From contig JAICUV010000058.1 of NCBI GenBank assembly GCA_025935655.1, positions 1 through 15,151 of the forward strand: a stretch of 15,151 bases of DNA, given 5' to 3'. Below the pieces are notes generated by a model, which was given only the letters and a program-made list of their open reading frames with translations, was not told the origin of the DNA and searched no databases. Of this stretch, positions 7,964 to 14,378 are shown in pieces. The translations under genes and the position numbers were made by a program. The DNA is from Chloroflexota bacterium. GTDB lineage: Bacteria; Chloroflexota; Limnocylindria; Limnocylindrales; CSP1-4. The first letter of the stretch is position 1. Each line of letters starts with the position of its first letter.

Positions 7964-10116
7964 GCGTTCCGGTCCAGGTGGGTCCGGCCACCATCACCAT
8001 CAACCGCGACGACCGGGTGCTCGTGTGCCAGCCCGACGGCTCGATCCTGGGCTCGGCCGAGGACGGGTTCTTCGCCCGCGACACGCGGTTCCTGAGCGGA
8101 TACGGCCTGCGGGTGAACGGCGCCCAGCCGGTGCTGCTCAACGCGGCGCCCATCCGCTTCTTCTCGGCGCGCTTCGAGATGACCAACGGCGCGCTGCTCG
8201 ACCCCGACGGGCGGATCGACCCGCACAGCCTGGCGATCCGGCTCGACCGCACCATGAGCGGCGGGGTCCACGAGGACCTCGACGTGGTGAGCTACGCCCG
8301 GCGCCCCGTCCACCTCGTCATCGAGATCCAGCTGGCCTCGGACTTCGCCGACATCTTCGACGTGAAGGGCGGGGGCGTGGTGCCGCGCGGGACGATCGAC
8401 ACGCAGTGGTATCGGTCGCGCCAGGAGCTGCGGACGGTCTATGTCAACGGAGACTTCCGGCGCGAGCTGATCGTCACGGTCGATCGGTCCGACAGCCGGG
8501 CGCAGTACGCGAACGGGCGGCTGCTGTTCGTGGCCGAGATCCAGCCGAAGGGCGTCTGGCACGCGTGCACCTCGTGGCTCCCCATCACGCGCTCGGGGTC
8601 CAAGCGCAGGCCCGACGTCCTGCCGTGCAACGCGGTGGAGGTGCCGCTCCGCCTCGCGGGCGTGGACCGCCTCCCGGCCGTCGCGATCCGGACCTCGAAC
8701 GAGACCGTCCGGCGTGCGTGGGACCAGGCCGTCGGCGACCTCGAGGCCCTCCACCTGGAGGACCCGACGTTCGAGCGGGGCGTCTACGTGCCCGCCGCCG
8801 GCGTCCCCTGGTTCCTCACCCTGTTCGGCCGCGACACGCTCGTCGTCTCGATGCAGACGATCAGCGGCTACCCGGAGTTCGCTGACGGGGCGCTGCGCCG
8901 GCTCGGGGCGCTCCAGGCGACGGCCGACGACCCGGTCCGGGACATGGAGCCGGGCAAGATCCCGCACGAGATCCGTCACGGCGAGCTCGCCCAGACCGGC
9001 CTGCTGCCGTTCACGCCCTACTACGGCACGCACGACGCGACGACGCTCTACGTCAGCGTCCTCTCGTACCTCCACCACTGGGTGGGCCACGAGGGACCCA
9101 TCAGGCGGCATCTTGCGTCGGCGGAGGCGGCGATCCGCTGGGCCGACGAGTACGGCGATCGCGACCACGACGGGTTCCAGGAGTACGAGACCCGGTCGCC
9201 CTACGGCTACTACAACCAGGGCTGGAAGGACGCCGGCGACGCGGTGCCGCACGAGGACGGGACGCTCGCCCCGCTCCCGATCGCGCTGTGCGAGCACCAG
9301 GGCTACCTGTTCGACGCCAAGCTCCGGATGGCGGAGATGTACGCGTTCCAGGGCCGTGAGGACGACGCCGCCCGGCTGCGTGCCGAGGCCGCCGAGCTGT
9401 TCGACCGCTTCAACGACGCGTTCTGGTGGGAGGAGGAGGGGACCTACTACCTGGGCCTGGACGGGTCGAAGCGGCCGATCCGGAGCGTCGCCTCGAACGC
9501 GGGCCACCTGCTGCAGTCCGGGATCGTGCCGCCGGAGCGGGCCGGCAGGGTGGTGGAGCGGCTGCTGCGCGAGGACATGTGGTCCGGCTGGGGCATCCGG
9601 ACCCTGTCCTCCGACCACGTCGCGTACAACCCGTTCTCGTACCACACCGGGTCGGTGTGGCCGCACGACAACGCGATCATCGCCGGCGGGTTCCGCCGCT
9701 ATGGCTACGCCGCGGAGGCGGCCCGCGTGGCGAAGGGCCTGTTCGACGCCGCGGAGCGGCTCACGCAGTACCGCCTGCCCGAGCTGTTCGCGGGGCTGCC
9801 GCGCCACGAGGCCTCGTTCCCGGTGCAGTACCTGGGGGCGAACGTGCCGCAGGCGTGGGCCGCGAGCGCGATCCTGCGGCTGGTCGCGGTGCTGGCGGGC
9901 ATCCACGCCCGGACGGACCGCGACGGGTCGATCGTCTACATCGACCCCGCGCTGCCGGCCTGGCTGCCCGAGCTCGCGATCACGAACCTGCGCGCCGGCC
10001 ACGGCGCGGTCTCGATCTCGCTCGTGGACGGCCTGCTCGACGTGACCTCGAACACGACGGGGTTCGAGGTGCGCCACGGCACGCCGCCGCGCGTCACCGG
10101 CCGGCCGATCGTCTAG
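7960..10116 (+). CDS. Glycogen debranching-type glycoside hydrolase (amylo-alpha-1,6-glucosidase family)
   Basis: Probably cleaves alpha-glucosidic bonds of imported or stored glucans in the cytoplasm; there is no signal peptide. The N-terminal beta-rich domain (about 10-210) matches the GDE_N_bis type, with DRVLVCQPDGSILGSAEDGFFARDTRFLSGY-like sequence. The C-terminal (alpha/alpha)6 barrel (about 245-660) has the landmarks PWFLTLFGRDT (Asp292), DGFQEYETR (Glu408), NQGWKDAGD (Asp424) and YHTGSVWPHDNAI. Acidic residues in the second and third of these are candidate catalytic acids. The length of 718 residues fits the family. GTG 7960 overlaps the preceding stop by four bases. Related families act on other alpha-glucosides, so the exact substrate is open. 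It is the last gene of the sugar operon and ends before a strong hairpin. Confidence 0.88.
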   Translation: MSVPVQVGPATITINRDDRVLVCQPDGSILGSAEDGFFARDTRFLSGYGLRVNGAQPVLLNAAPIRFFSARFEMTNGALLDPDGRIDPHSLAIRLDRTMSGGVHEDLDVVSYARRPVHLVIEIQLASDFADIFDVKGGGVVPRGTIDTQWYRSRQELRTVYVNGDFRRELIVTVDRSDSRAQYANGRLLFVAEIQPKGVWHACTSWLPITRSGSKRRPDVLPCNAVEVPLRLAGVDRLPAVAIRTSNETVRRAWDQAVGDLEALHLEDPTFERGVYVPAAGVPWFLTLFGRDTLVVSMQTISGYPEFADGALRRLGALQATADDPVRDMEPGKIPHEIRHGELAQTGLLPFTPYYGTHDATTLYVSVLSYLHHWVGHEGPIRRHLASAEAAIRWADEYGDRDHDGFQEYETRSPYGYYNQGWKDAGDAVPHEDGTLAPLPIALCEHQGYLFDAKLRMAEMYAFQGREDDAARLRAEAAELFDRFNDAFWWEEEGTYYLGLDGSKRPIRSVASNAGHLLQSGIVPPERAGRVVERLLREDMWSGWGIRTLSSDHVAYNPFSYHTGSVWPHDNAIIAGGFRRYGYAAEAARVAKGLFDAAERLTQYRLPELFAGLPRHEASFPVQYLGANVPQAWAASAILRLVAVLAGIHARTDRDGSIVYIDPALPAWLPELAITNLRAGHGAVSISLVDGLLDVTSNTTGFEVRHGTPPRVTGRPIV

Positions 10117-10176
10117 CACGCACCGGGCGACTGGGAGGCAGCACGGACCGAGCCGAGGAAGGTCCCTGGAATCGCA

Positions 10177-10205
10177 ACGGCCCCGGGGGCGTGACCCGGG
10201 GCCGT
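10177..10205. terminator. Strong bidirectional terminator-like hairpin at the end of the sugar operon
   Basis: ACGGCCCCGGG (10177-10187) pairs perfectly over 11 bases with CCCGGGGCCGT (10195-10205) around a seven-base loop. It sits between the plus-strand hydrolase and the convergent minus-strand small gene, so it can serve both. No T tract is present on either side. A weaker GGACC/GGTCC inverted repeat (10145-10165) lies just before it. Confidence 0.7.
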
Positions 10206-10243
10206 GACGGTGTGGTCGCCGCGGACGCGGCGCGGCGGTGGAC

Positions 10244-10459
10244 CTAGGCCGCGACGAGCGCGCGGCCCTGGCGGTCGTGGTCGGCGTCGGCACAGGCGAC
10301 CTTGTCGCCGCGGGCGTCCCGGCCGGCCATGGGGGAGAAGTGGCGATAGGTGTCCGCGGTCGCGCGCTGCAGGCGGCAACCACACGCCTCGCAGGTCACG
10401 ACGCCGACGCGGGTCTCCGCGCCGGGGATGCCGCTGGTGTCATAGGCGGGGTATGTCAA
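10244..10459 (-). CDS. Small putative zinc-binding protein of unknown function
   Basis: A 71-residue protein I cannot assign to a named family. It carries CEACGC (Cys23, Cys26, Cys28) and, after about 27 residues, CADADH (Cys56, His61), an arrangement able to bind one zinc ion like a short zinc ribbon. No membrane segment or signal peptide is present, and the C-terminus is charged then ends in LVAA. Start is TTG 10459, supported by GGGAGG eight bases upstream; no ATG fits. It lies downstream of the ammonium transporter gene on the same strand, after a 211-base gap, and converges on the sugar operon. The cysteine pattern and ribosome binding site make it more than a chance frame. Confidence 0.65.
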   Translation of the reverse strand: MTYPAYDTSGIPGAETRVGVVTCEACGCRLQRATADTYRHFSPMAGRDARGDKVACADADHDRQGRALVAA

Positions 10460-10670
10460 TTCGGTGTCCTCCCTGTTCCGGCGGGGAAGCCGGGAGTGCG
10501 GCCGGCGCGAGGGCCGGATGGGTGGACGGACCGGGACCGGATCCGTGTTGGGCTTCAGGGCACGTGTGCCGCCGAACCGGAAGCGTGCGCCCGCGCGCCG
10601 CTGGCAACGACCCCGGGCCGGGAGCGCGGCGGTTGCGGTTCGGTATCGGCGCCACGGGTGCGGCCGATGG
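10460..10670 (-). other. Gap between ammonium transporter and small gene
   Basis: This 211-base gap holds no convincing gene; one open frame in it is Pro/Arg-rich and looks like noise. It does contain inverted repeats: ATCGGC/GCCGAT (10645-10650 with 10663-10668), directly after the transporter stop and a possible weak terminator, and CCGAACCG/CGGTTCGG (10572-10579 with 10636-10643). The latter could fold a longer structured leader for the small gene. No clear -10 element is seen on the minus strand. Confidence 0.35.
10468..10473 (-). promoter_or_regulatory. Ribosome binding site that supports the TTG start of the small zinc-binding protein
   Basis: On the minus strand GGGAGG precedes TTG 10459 by eight bases and decides this start. 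Confidence 0.6.
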
Positions 10671-11987
10671 TCAGACCTGGTAGGCGACCTCGCCGTGGAC
10701 GGACTTGTCGAGGCCCATCTCCTCGTCGGCCGCGTTGACGCGGATCCCGAGGATGGCGTCCACCACCTTGATGATCACGAACGTGGCGACGATGGCGTAG
10801 GCGATCGTGGCCCCGACGGCGACGACCTGGGTGACGACCTGCTGCGGGTTGCCGTCGATCAGGCCGCGGCCCAGCGAGTTGATCGCCGTCGTCGCGAACA
10901 CGCCGGTCGCGATGGCGCCGAACGTCCCGCCGACGCCGTGCACCGCGAACACGTCCAGCGCGTCGTCGATGCGCAGCCGCTCGCGGAGGAGCGTGGCGCT
11001 GTAGCAGATGATGCCGACGGCCAGGCCGATCACGAGCGCTCCACCGGCGGTGACGAAGCCCGACGCCGGGGTGATCGCCACGAGGCCCGCGACCGCGCCG
11101 CAGGCGGCGCCGACGACGGAGACCTTGCGCTTGTGGACGTAGCTCGCCAGGACCCAGGTGATCGTCGCGGCCGCGGCGGCCGTGTTGGTCACGAGGAGCG
11201 CGTTGGCCGCGAGCCCGTTGGCGGCCAGCGCGGAGCCGGCGTTGAAGCCGAACCAGCCGAACCACAGCAGGCCCGCGCCGAGGACGGTCATCGGGATGTC
11301 GTGGGGCTCGAGACCCTCGCCGTTCACGACGCGCTTGCCGATGAGCAGGGCGACGATCAGCGCCGAGATGCCGGACGAGGCGTGGACGACGGTGCCGCCG
11401 GCGAAGTCGAGGGCGCCGAGCTTGAACAGCCAGCCGTCGACCGACCAGACCCAGTGGGCGATCGGGGAGTAGACGAGCACCGACCACAGGATCGTGAACA
11501 GGACGAAGGCGGCGAACCGCTTGCGCTCGGCGAACGCGCCGGTGATGAGCGCGGGCGTGATCGCGGCGAACATCAGCTGGAACGCGGCGAACAGGACGAA
11601 CGGGATGGTCGGCCCGTAGGTCGGCGACGGATCGAGCCCGACGTTCATGAACCCGACGAAGTCGAGCCCGCCGATGATGCCCCAGCCGTTCACGTCGGTG
11701 CCGAAGGCGAGCGAGAAGCCGACCAGCACCCAGACGACGCTGACCAGGGCCAGGCCGAAGAAGCTGTGCATGATCGTGGACAGCACGTTCTTGCGGCGGA
11801 CGAGGCCGCCGTAGAACAGGGCGAGGCCGGGCAGCATCACCATGACCAGGGCGGTCGAGATGAGCATCCAGGCCGTGTCGCCGGTGTCGATCGCCGTCCC
11901 GTCGGCCGCAGCGGCGATGCCGGGCAGCGCACCCAGCAGGGCGGCGGCCCCCAGGCCGCCAGAGAGCAGTCTTCCAGCAGCTCGCAT
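10671..11987 (-). CDS. amt: Ammonium transporter (Amt family)
   Basis: Membrane channel that takes up ammonium/ammonia, normally a trimer. A signal-peptide-like N-terminus (MRAAGRLLSGGLGAAALLGALPGIAAAA) precedes the usual eleven helices, as in AmtB. Family hallmarks are visible: DFAGGTVVHASSG and DVFAVHGVGG, giving the pore twin histidines His202 and His350 (148 residues apart, close to AmtB spacing), and FGWFGFNAGSAL. The C-terminal tail EEMGLDKSVHGEVAYQV is the conserved regulatory tail that contacts PII proteins. ATG 11987 is chosen because GGAGGAGTGGGAGG lies just upstream and the signal peptide then begins correctly; the frame continues to 12077, but that extension is not Amt-like. The product is 438 residues. 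No PII (glnK) gene is next to it. Confidence 0.95.
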   Translation of the reverse strand: MRAAGRLLSGGLGAAALLGALPGIAAAADGTAIDTGDTAWMLISTALVMVMLPGLALFYGGLVRRKNVLSTIMHSFFGLALVSVVWVLVGFSLAFGTDVNGWGIIGGLDFVGFMNVGLDPSPTYGPTIPFVLFAAFQLMFAAITPALITGAFAERKRFAAFVLFTILWSVLVYSPIAHWVWSVDGWLFKLGALDFAGGTVVHASSGISALIVALLIGKRVVNGEGLEPHDIPMTVLGAGLLWFGWFGFNAGSALAANGLAANALLVTNTAAAAATITWVLASYVHKRKVSVVGAACGAVAGLVAITPASGFVTAGGALVIGLAVGIICYSATLLRERLRIDDALDVFAVHGVGGTFGAIATGVFATTAINSLGRGLIDGNPQQVVTQVVAVGATIAYAIVATFVIIKVVDAILGIRVNAADEEMGLDKSVHGEVAYQV

Positions 11988-12010
11988 GGCTCGATGAGCC
12001 TCCCACTCCT

Positions 12011-12044
12011 CCATCGCCGGGTGGGGACACCCGGGCGTCGATGG
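12011..12044 (-). promoter_or_regulatory. Two-tier hairpin abutting the amt Shine-Dalgarno
   Basis: CCATCG plus CCGGGTG (12011-12023) pairs with CACCCGG (12028-12034) and CGATGG (12039-12044), a 13-pair stem with a four-base bulge and a GGGA/TCCC loop. On the minus strand its 3' arm runs straight into the GGAGGAGTGGGAGG ribosome-binding stretch of amt, so folding could affect translation. Confidence 0.5.
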
Positions 12045-12094
12045 CGGGAGGTTGGGGGCACGGCCGACGAGGGTCACGCGCCTCGGGCGGTGCA

Positions 12095-12118
12095 GGCGGG
12101 ATTCGGTTGAGTCCCGCC
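12095..12118 (-). terminator. Hairpin between antiporter and amt genes
   Basis: GGCGGGA (12095-12101) pairs with TCCCGCC (12112-12118) around a ten-base loop. It lies about 70 bases after the antiporter stop on the minus strand and may end that transcript or form part of the amt leader. Confidence 0.4.
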
Positions 12119-12146
12119 CGGTTGCGACATCGTTGCGGCCATTCCC

Positions 12147-12165
12147 GCGCGGGATTCACCCGCGC
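12147..12165 (-). terminator. Hairpin just after the antiporter stop
   Basis: GCGCGGG (12147-12153) pairs with CCCGCGC (12159-12165) around ATTCA, 22 bases downstream of the antiporter stop codon. It is a likely rho-independent-like stem without a T tract. The sequence GCGGGATTC recurs in this hairpin and in the one at 12095-12118. Confidence 0.45.
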
Positions 12166-12187
12166 GCGCGAGAGACGCGATCGCGGG

Positions 12188-13402
12188 TCAGGGGCGCACG
12201 GGCTCCTCGAGCACCCCGGAGCGACGGACGACGAGCCCCGCGGTGGTCCCCTGGACCAGGAGCGTCACCAGGACGATCCCGAACACGGCGCCGGTGAGCA
12301 GGTCCCGATCGTGGATCGTGGGCGGGAGCGCGAGGGCCAGCGCGACGGCGATCGCGCCCCGCAGGCCCGCCCAGAACATCACGTGCAGGTAGCCCGTCGA
12401 GAGCCGTCGTGGCCCGGGCAGCAGCCGGGACCCGCCACCCACGATCCCGTACACCACCAGCGCCCGGGCCACGGTGATCGCGAGGTACCCGGCGACGATG
12501 ACCGGCAGCGCCCGGAGCAGCAGCTCCGGGCTGATCGCGAACCCCACGAGCAGGAACACGAGCGCGGTCAGCAGGAAGGCGGCGAACTCCCACACGGTGT
12601 CCAGCGCCAGTCGCGTGCGTTCGCTCAGGCTGCGCGTGCCGTGGTTGTTGCCCAGGACCAGGCCCACCACCACCGTCGCGATGATCCCCGACTCGTGGAG
12701 GCGGTCCGCGATCAGGTAGGTCCCGTACGCCGCGACCACGGAGATCGCGACCTCGAGCTGCGGGTCGTCCGTGGCGTGCATGACCCGGAACGCCGCGATC
12801 CCGGCGACGAGCCCGATGATCGCGCTCGCGGCGATCGTGACCGCGAACGAGACGACGCCGTCCGCGAGCGACACCGGGGACGCCAGGGCGGCGATCGCGA
12901 TCGAGAACAGCACGACGCCCGTGCCGTCGTTGAGCAGGCTCTCGGCGTCCACGAGCGTCGCGAGCCGGTTGGGCGCCCCGACCCTCCGGAACAGCGAGAC
13001 CACCGCGACCGGGTCCGTCGCCGACACGATCGCCCCGAGGACGAAGGCCTCGGCCGTGCCGAGGTCCGTGACCAGGGGAACGACCAGCGCCACGACGACC
13101 GCCGTGATCAGCACCCCCGGCGCCGCGAGCACGGCCACCACCCCGAAGGTCCTGCGCAGCTCGGTGGCGTCGATCTTGTACGCCGCCTGGAACACGAGGC
13201 CCGGGATGAGGACGGCGAGGATGAGCTCTGGCGTCACCTCGACCCGCTCGCCGCCCGCGAAGACCGCGATCCCGAGGCCGGCGAGCACGAGGGCGACGGA
13301 GTAGGGGAGCGCGACCCTGCGCGCGATGAGCGCCACGACCGTCGCCACCAGGACGAGCACGATGAACAGCTCGACCGTCAGCAGCGCCGTGACCTCCTCC
13401 AT
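12188..13402 (-). CDS. Na+(K+)/H+ antiporter, CPA1 (NhaP-type) family
   Basis: Inner-membrane exchanger of cations for protons, serving pH and salt balance. The 404 residues are nearly all hydrophobic, with roughly twelve membrane segments. CPA1 ion-site motifs are present: SATDPVAVVS (Asp130 in the TDP motif), ESLLNDGTGVV (Asn158-Asp159, the electroneutral-type ND pair, with Glu154) and GLRGA (Arg348). It lacks the long C-terminal cytoplasmic tail of many CPA1 members, ending soon after the last helix. ATG 13402 has no Shine-Dalgarno; TACATT lies six bases before it, consistent with a leaderless transcript. It is divergent from the SDR gene and upstream of amt on the same strand, separated by hairpins. 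Confidence 0.92.
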   Translation of the reverse strand: MEEVTALLTVELFIVLVLVATVVALIARRVALPYSVALVLAGLGIAVFAGGERVEVTPELILAVLIPGLVFQAAYKIDATELRRTFGVVAVLAAPGVLITAVVVALVVPLVTDLGTAEAFVLGAIVSATDPVAVVSLFRRVGAPNRLATLVDAESLLNDGTGVVLFSIAIAALASPVSLADGVVSFAVTIAASAIIGLVAGIAAFRVMHATDDPQLEVAISVVAAYGTYLIADRLHESGIIATVVVGLVLGNNHGTRSLSERTRLALDTVWEFAAFLLTALVFLLVGFAISPELLLRALPVIVAGYLAITVARALVVYGIVGGGSRLLPGPRRLSTGYLHVMFWAGLRGAIAVALALALPPTIHDRDLLTGAVFGIVLVTLLVQGTTAGLVVRRSGVLEEPVRP

Positions 13403-13464
13403 GGGGCGAATGTAGCGCCCGCCGCCGCGGCCGGTACCCTGTGCCCGTCACGTGGAGGAATCGG
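13403..13464. promoter_or_regulatory. Divergent promoter region of antiporter and SDR genes
   Basis: In 62 bases, the minus strand has TACATT (13414-13409) exactly six bases before ATG 13402, the leaderless geometry. The plus strand has TACCCT (13435-13440), which would start a transcript near 13447. There the SDR gene has a normal Shine-Dalgarno, GGAGG (13454-13458), six bases before ATG 13465. No -35 elements are obvious. Confidence 0.5.
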
Positions 13465-14232
13465 ATGGACCTGGGACTGGATGGCCGGCGGGCGCTGGTC
13501 GGCGGCGGCGGATCGGGGATCGGCGCGGGGATCGCGGGCGTGCTCGCCGAGGAGGGCGCGCGGGTCGCGCTCATCGGCCGGACCGATGACCGTGTGCGGG
13601 GCGCCGCGGAGCGTCTCGGCGGGGTGCCCGTCGTCGCCGACCTCTCGCTGCGCGACGGCGCGGCGAGCGCAGTGGACCAGGCGGTCGCGGGCCTGGGTGG
13701 GCTGGACCTCCTCGTCGCCAACACCGGCGGCCCGCCCGGCGGCACGTTCGACGTCCTGGACGCGGCCGCGTGGCAGACCGCAATCGACGGGACCCTCCAG
13801 GCCGTCCTGCGCCTCATCCGGGCGGCGCTCCCGCTCCTTCGCGCCGGGCGGGACCCGGCGATCCTGATCGTGCTGTCGTCCTCGGTCCGGGAGCCGATCC
13901 CCGGCCTCACGACCTCCAACGTCCTCCGCCCGGGCCTGGCAGGCCTGATCAAGTCGCTCCAGGTGGAGCTCGCGCCGGTCCGGATCAACGGCCTGGCGCC
14001 GGGCCGCATCGCCACCGACCGGATCGCGTGGCTGGACGGCAGGCGGGCCGAGGCCGAGGGCATGACCGTCGAGGAGGTCGAGGCGCGGTCGAAGGCGGGG
14101 ATCCCGCTCGGGCGCTACGGGGAGCCCGCGGAGATCGGCCGGGTCGGGGCGTTCCTGCTCTCGCCGGCCGCCTCGTTCGTCACCGGCGCGATCGTGCCGG
14201 TGGACGGGGGGATGATCACCGCCCTGCCGTGA
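13465..14232 (+). CDS. SDR-fold protein, FabG-like, with atypical active site
   Basis: A 255-residue Rossmann-fold protein of the short-chain dehydrogenase/reductase superfamily. The nucleotide-binding loop is GGGGSGIGAGI (residues 13-23, with GGG in place of the usual TG start), and the NAG motif is replaced by ANTGGPPGG. The usual Ser-Tyr-Lys triad is changed: SSS at 138-140 is followed by TTSNVLRPG, placing Ser151 and Arg155 where Tyr and Lys should be. The C-terminal PVDGGM is normal. This resembles the SDR subgroup described as BKR-like that does not match the classical catalytic residues; its reaction is unknown. ATG 13465 is chosen over GTG 13441 because GGAGG sits six bases upstream. 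Annotating it as 3-oxoacyl-ACP reductase would over-reach. Confidence 0.88.
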   Translation: MDLGLDGRRALVGGGGSGIGAGIAGVLAEEGARVALIGRTDDRVRGAAERLGGVPVVADLSLRDGAASAVDQAVAGLGGLDLLVANTGGPPGGTFDVLDAAAWQTAIDGTLQAVLRLIRAALPLLRAGRDPAILIVLSSSVREPIPGLTTSNVLRPGLAGLIKSLQVELAPVRINGLAPGRIATDRIAWLDGRRAEAEGMTVEEVEARSKAGIPLGRYGEPAEIGRVGAFLLSPAASFVTGAIVPVDGGMITALP

Positions 14233-14284
14233 GGCCACCCGGGCGGCGTCGTGGCGAGCGCGCGGTAGTTGGCGGTGGTGTGAA

Positions 14285-14322
14285 GCCCGGACACCGGGAT
14301 CGGGGTTCCGCGGTATCCGGGC
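14285..14322. terminator. Hairpin after the SDR gene
   Basis: GCCCGGA (14285-14291), ACCG (14293-14296) and GGA (14297-14299) pair with TCC (14307-14309), CGGT (14311-14314) and TCCGGGC (14316-14322), with one mismatch and one bulge. It starts about 50 bases after the SDR stop. Confidence 0.55.
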
Positions 14323-14337
14323 AGGGAGTTGCGGATG

Positions 14338-14371
14338 ACCGGGCCGGCGCCCGCAAGGCGGCCGGCCCGGT
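14338..14371. terminator. Strong bidirectional hairpin between SDR and fibronectin III genes
   Basis: ACCGGGCCGGC (14338-14348) pairs perfectly with GCCGGCCCGGT (14361-14371) around a 12-base loop. It begins seven bases after the minus-strand stop at 14379 and probably terminates that gene, as well as backing up the hairpin after the convergent SDR gene. Confidence 0.7.
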
Positions 14372-14378
14372 CTTCAGG

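Noticed and set aside
10145..10165. GGACC/GGTCC inverted repeat matching the one in the sugar operon promoter
   Set aside because: A five-base arm with a different loop length is likely by chance in this GC-rich DNA; kept only as a note in the terminator entry.
7300..10383. A 1027-codon open frame on the minus strand
   Set aside because: It is antisense to the DUF624-like and hydrolase genes, which have recognisable domains; its Arg/Val/Asp-rich composition has no recognisable motif.
10440..10655. A 71-codon minus-strand frame upstream of the small zinc-binding gene
   Set aside because: It is Pro/Arg/Ala-rich, overlaps the start of the better supported small gene, and has no ribosome binding site or motif.
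11988..12077. A longer amt start giving 30 extra residues
   Set aside because: The extra part is not Amt-like, contains the leader hairpin and the Shine-Dalgarno, and would hide the signal peptide.
12120..12146. A sigma-54-type promoter upstream of amt (TGGC followed by a GC element)
   Set aside because: TGGC is present, but the spacing and the TTGC half do not match the consensus.
10464..13867. Long plus-strand frames opposite amt and the antiporter
   Set aside because: They consist of Asp/Arg/Glu/Gln-rich runs, the usual antisense shadow of hydrophobic membrane proteins in GC-rich DNA.
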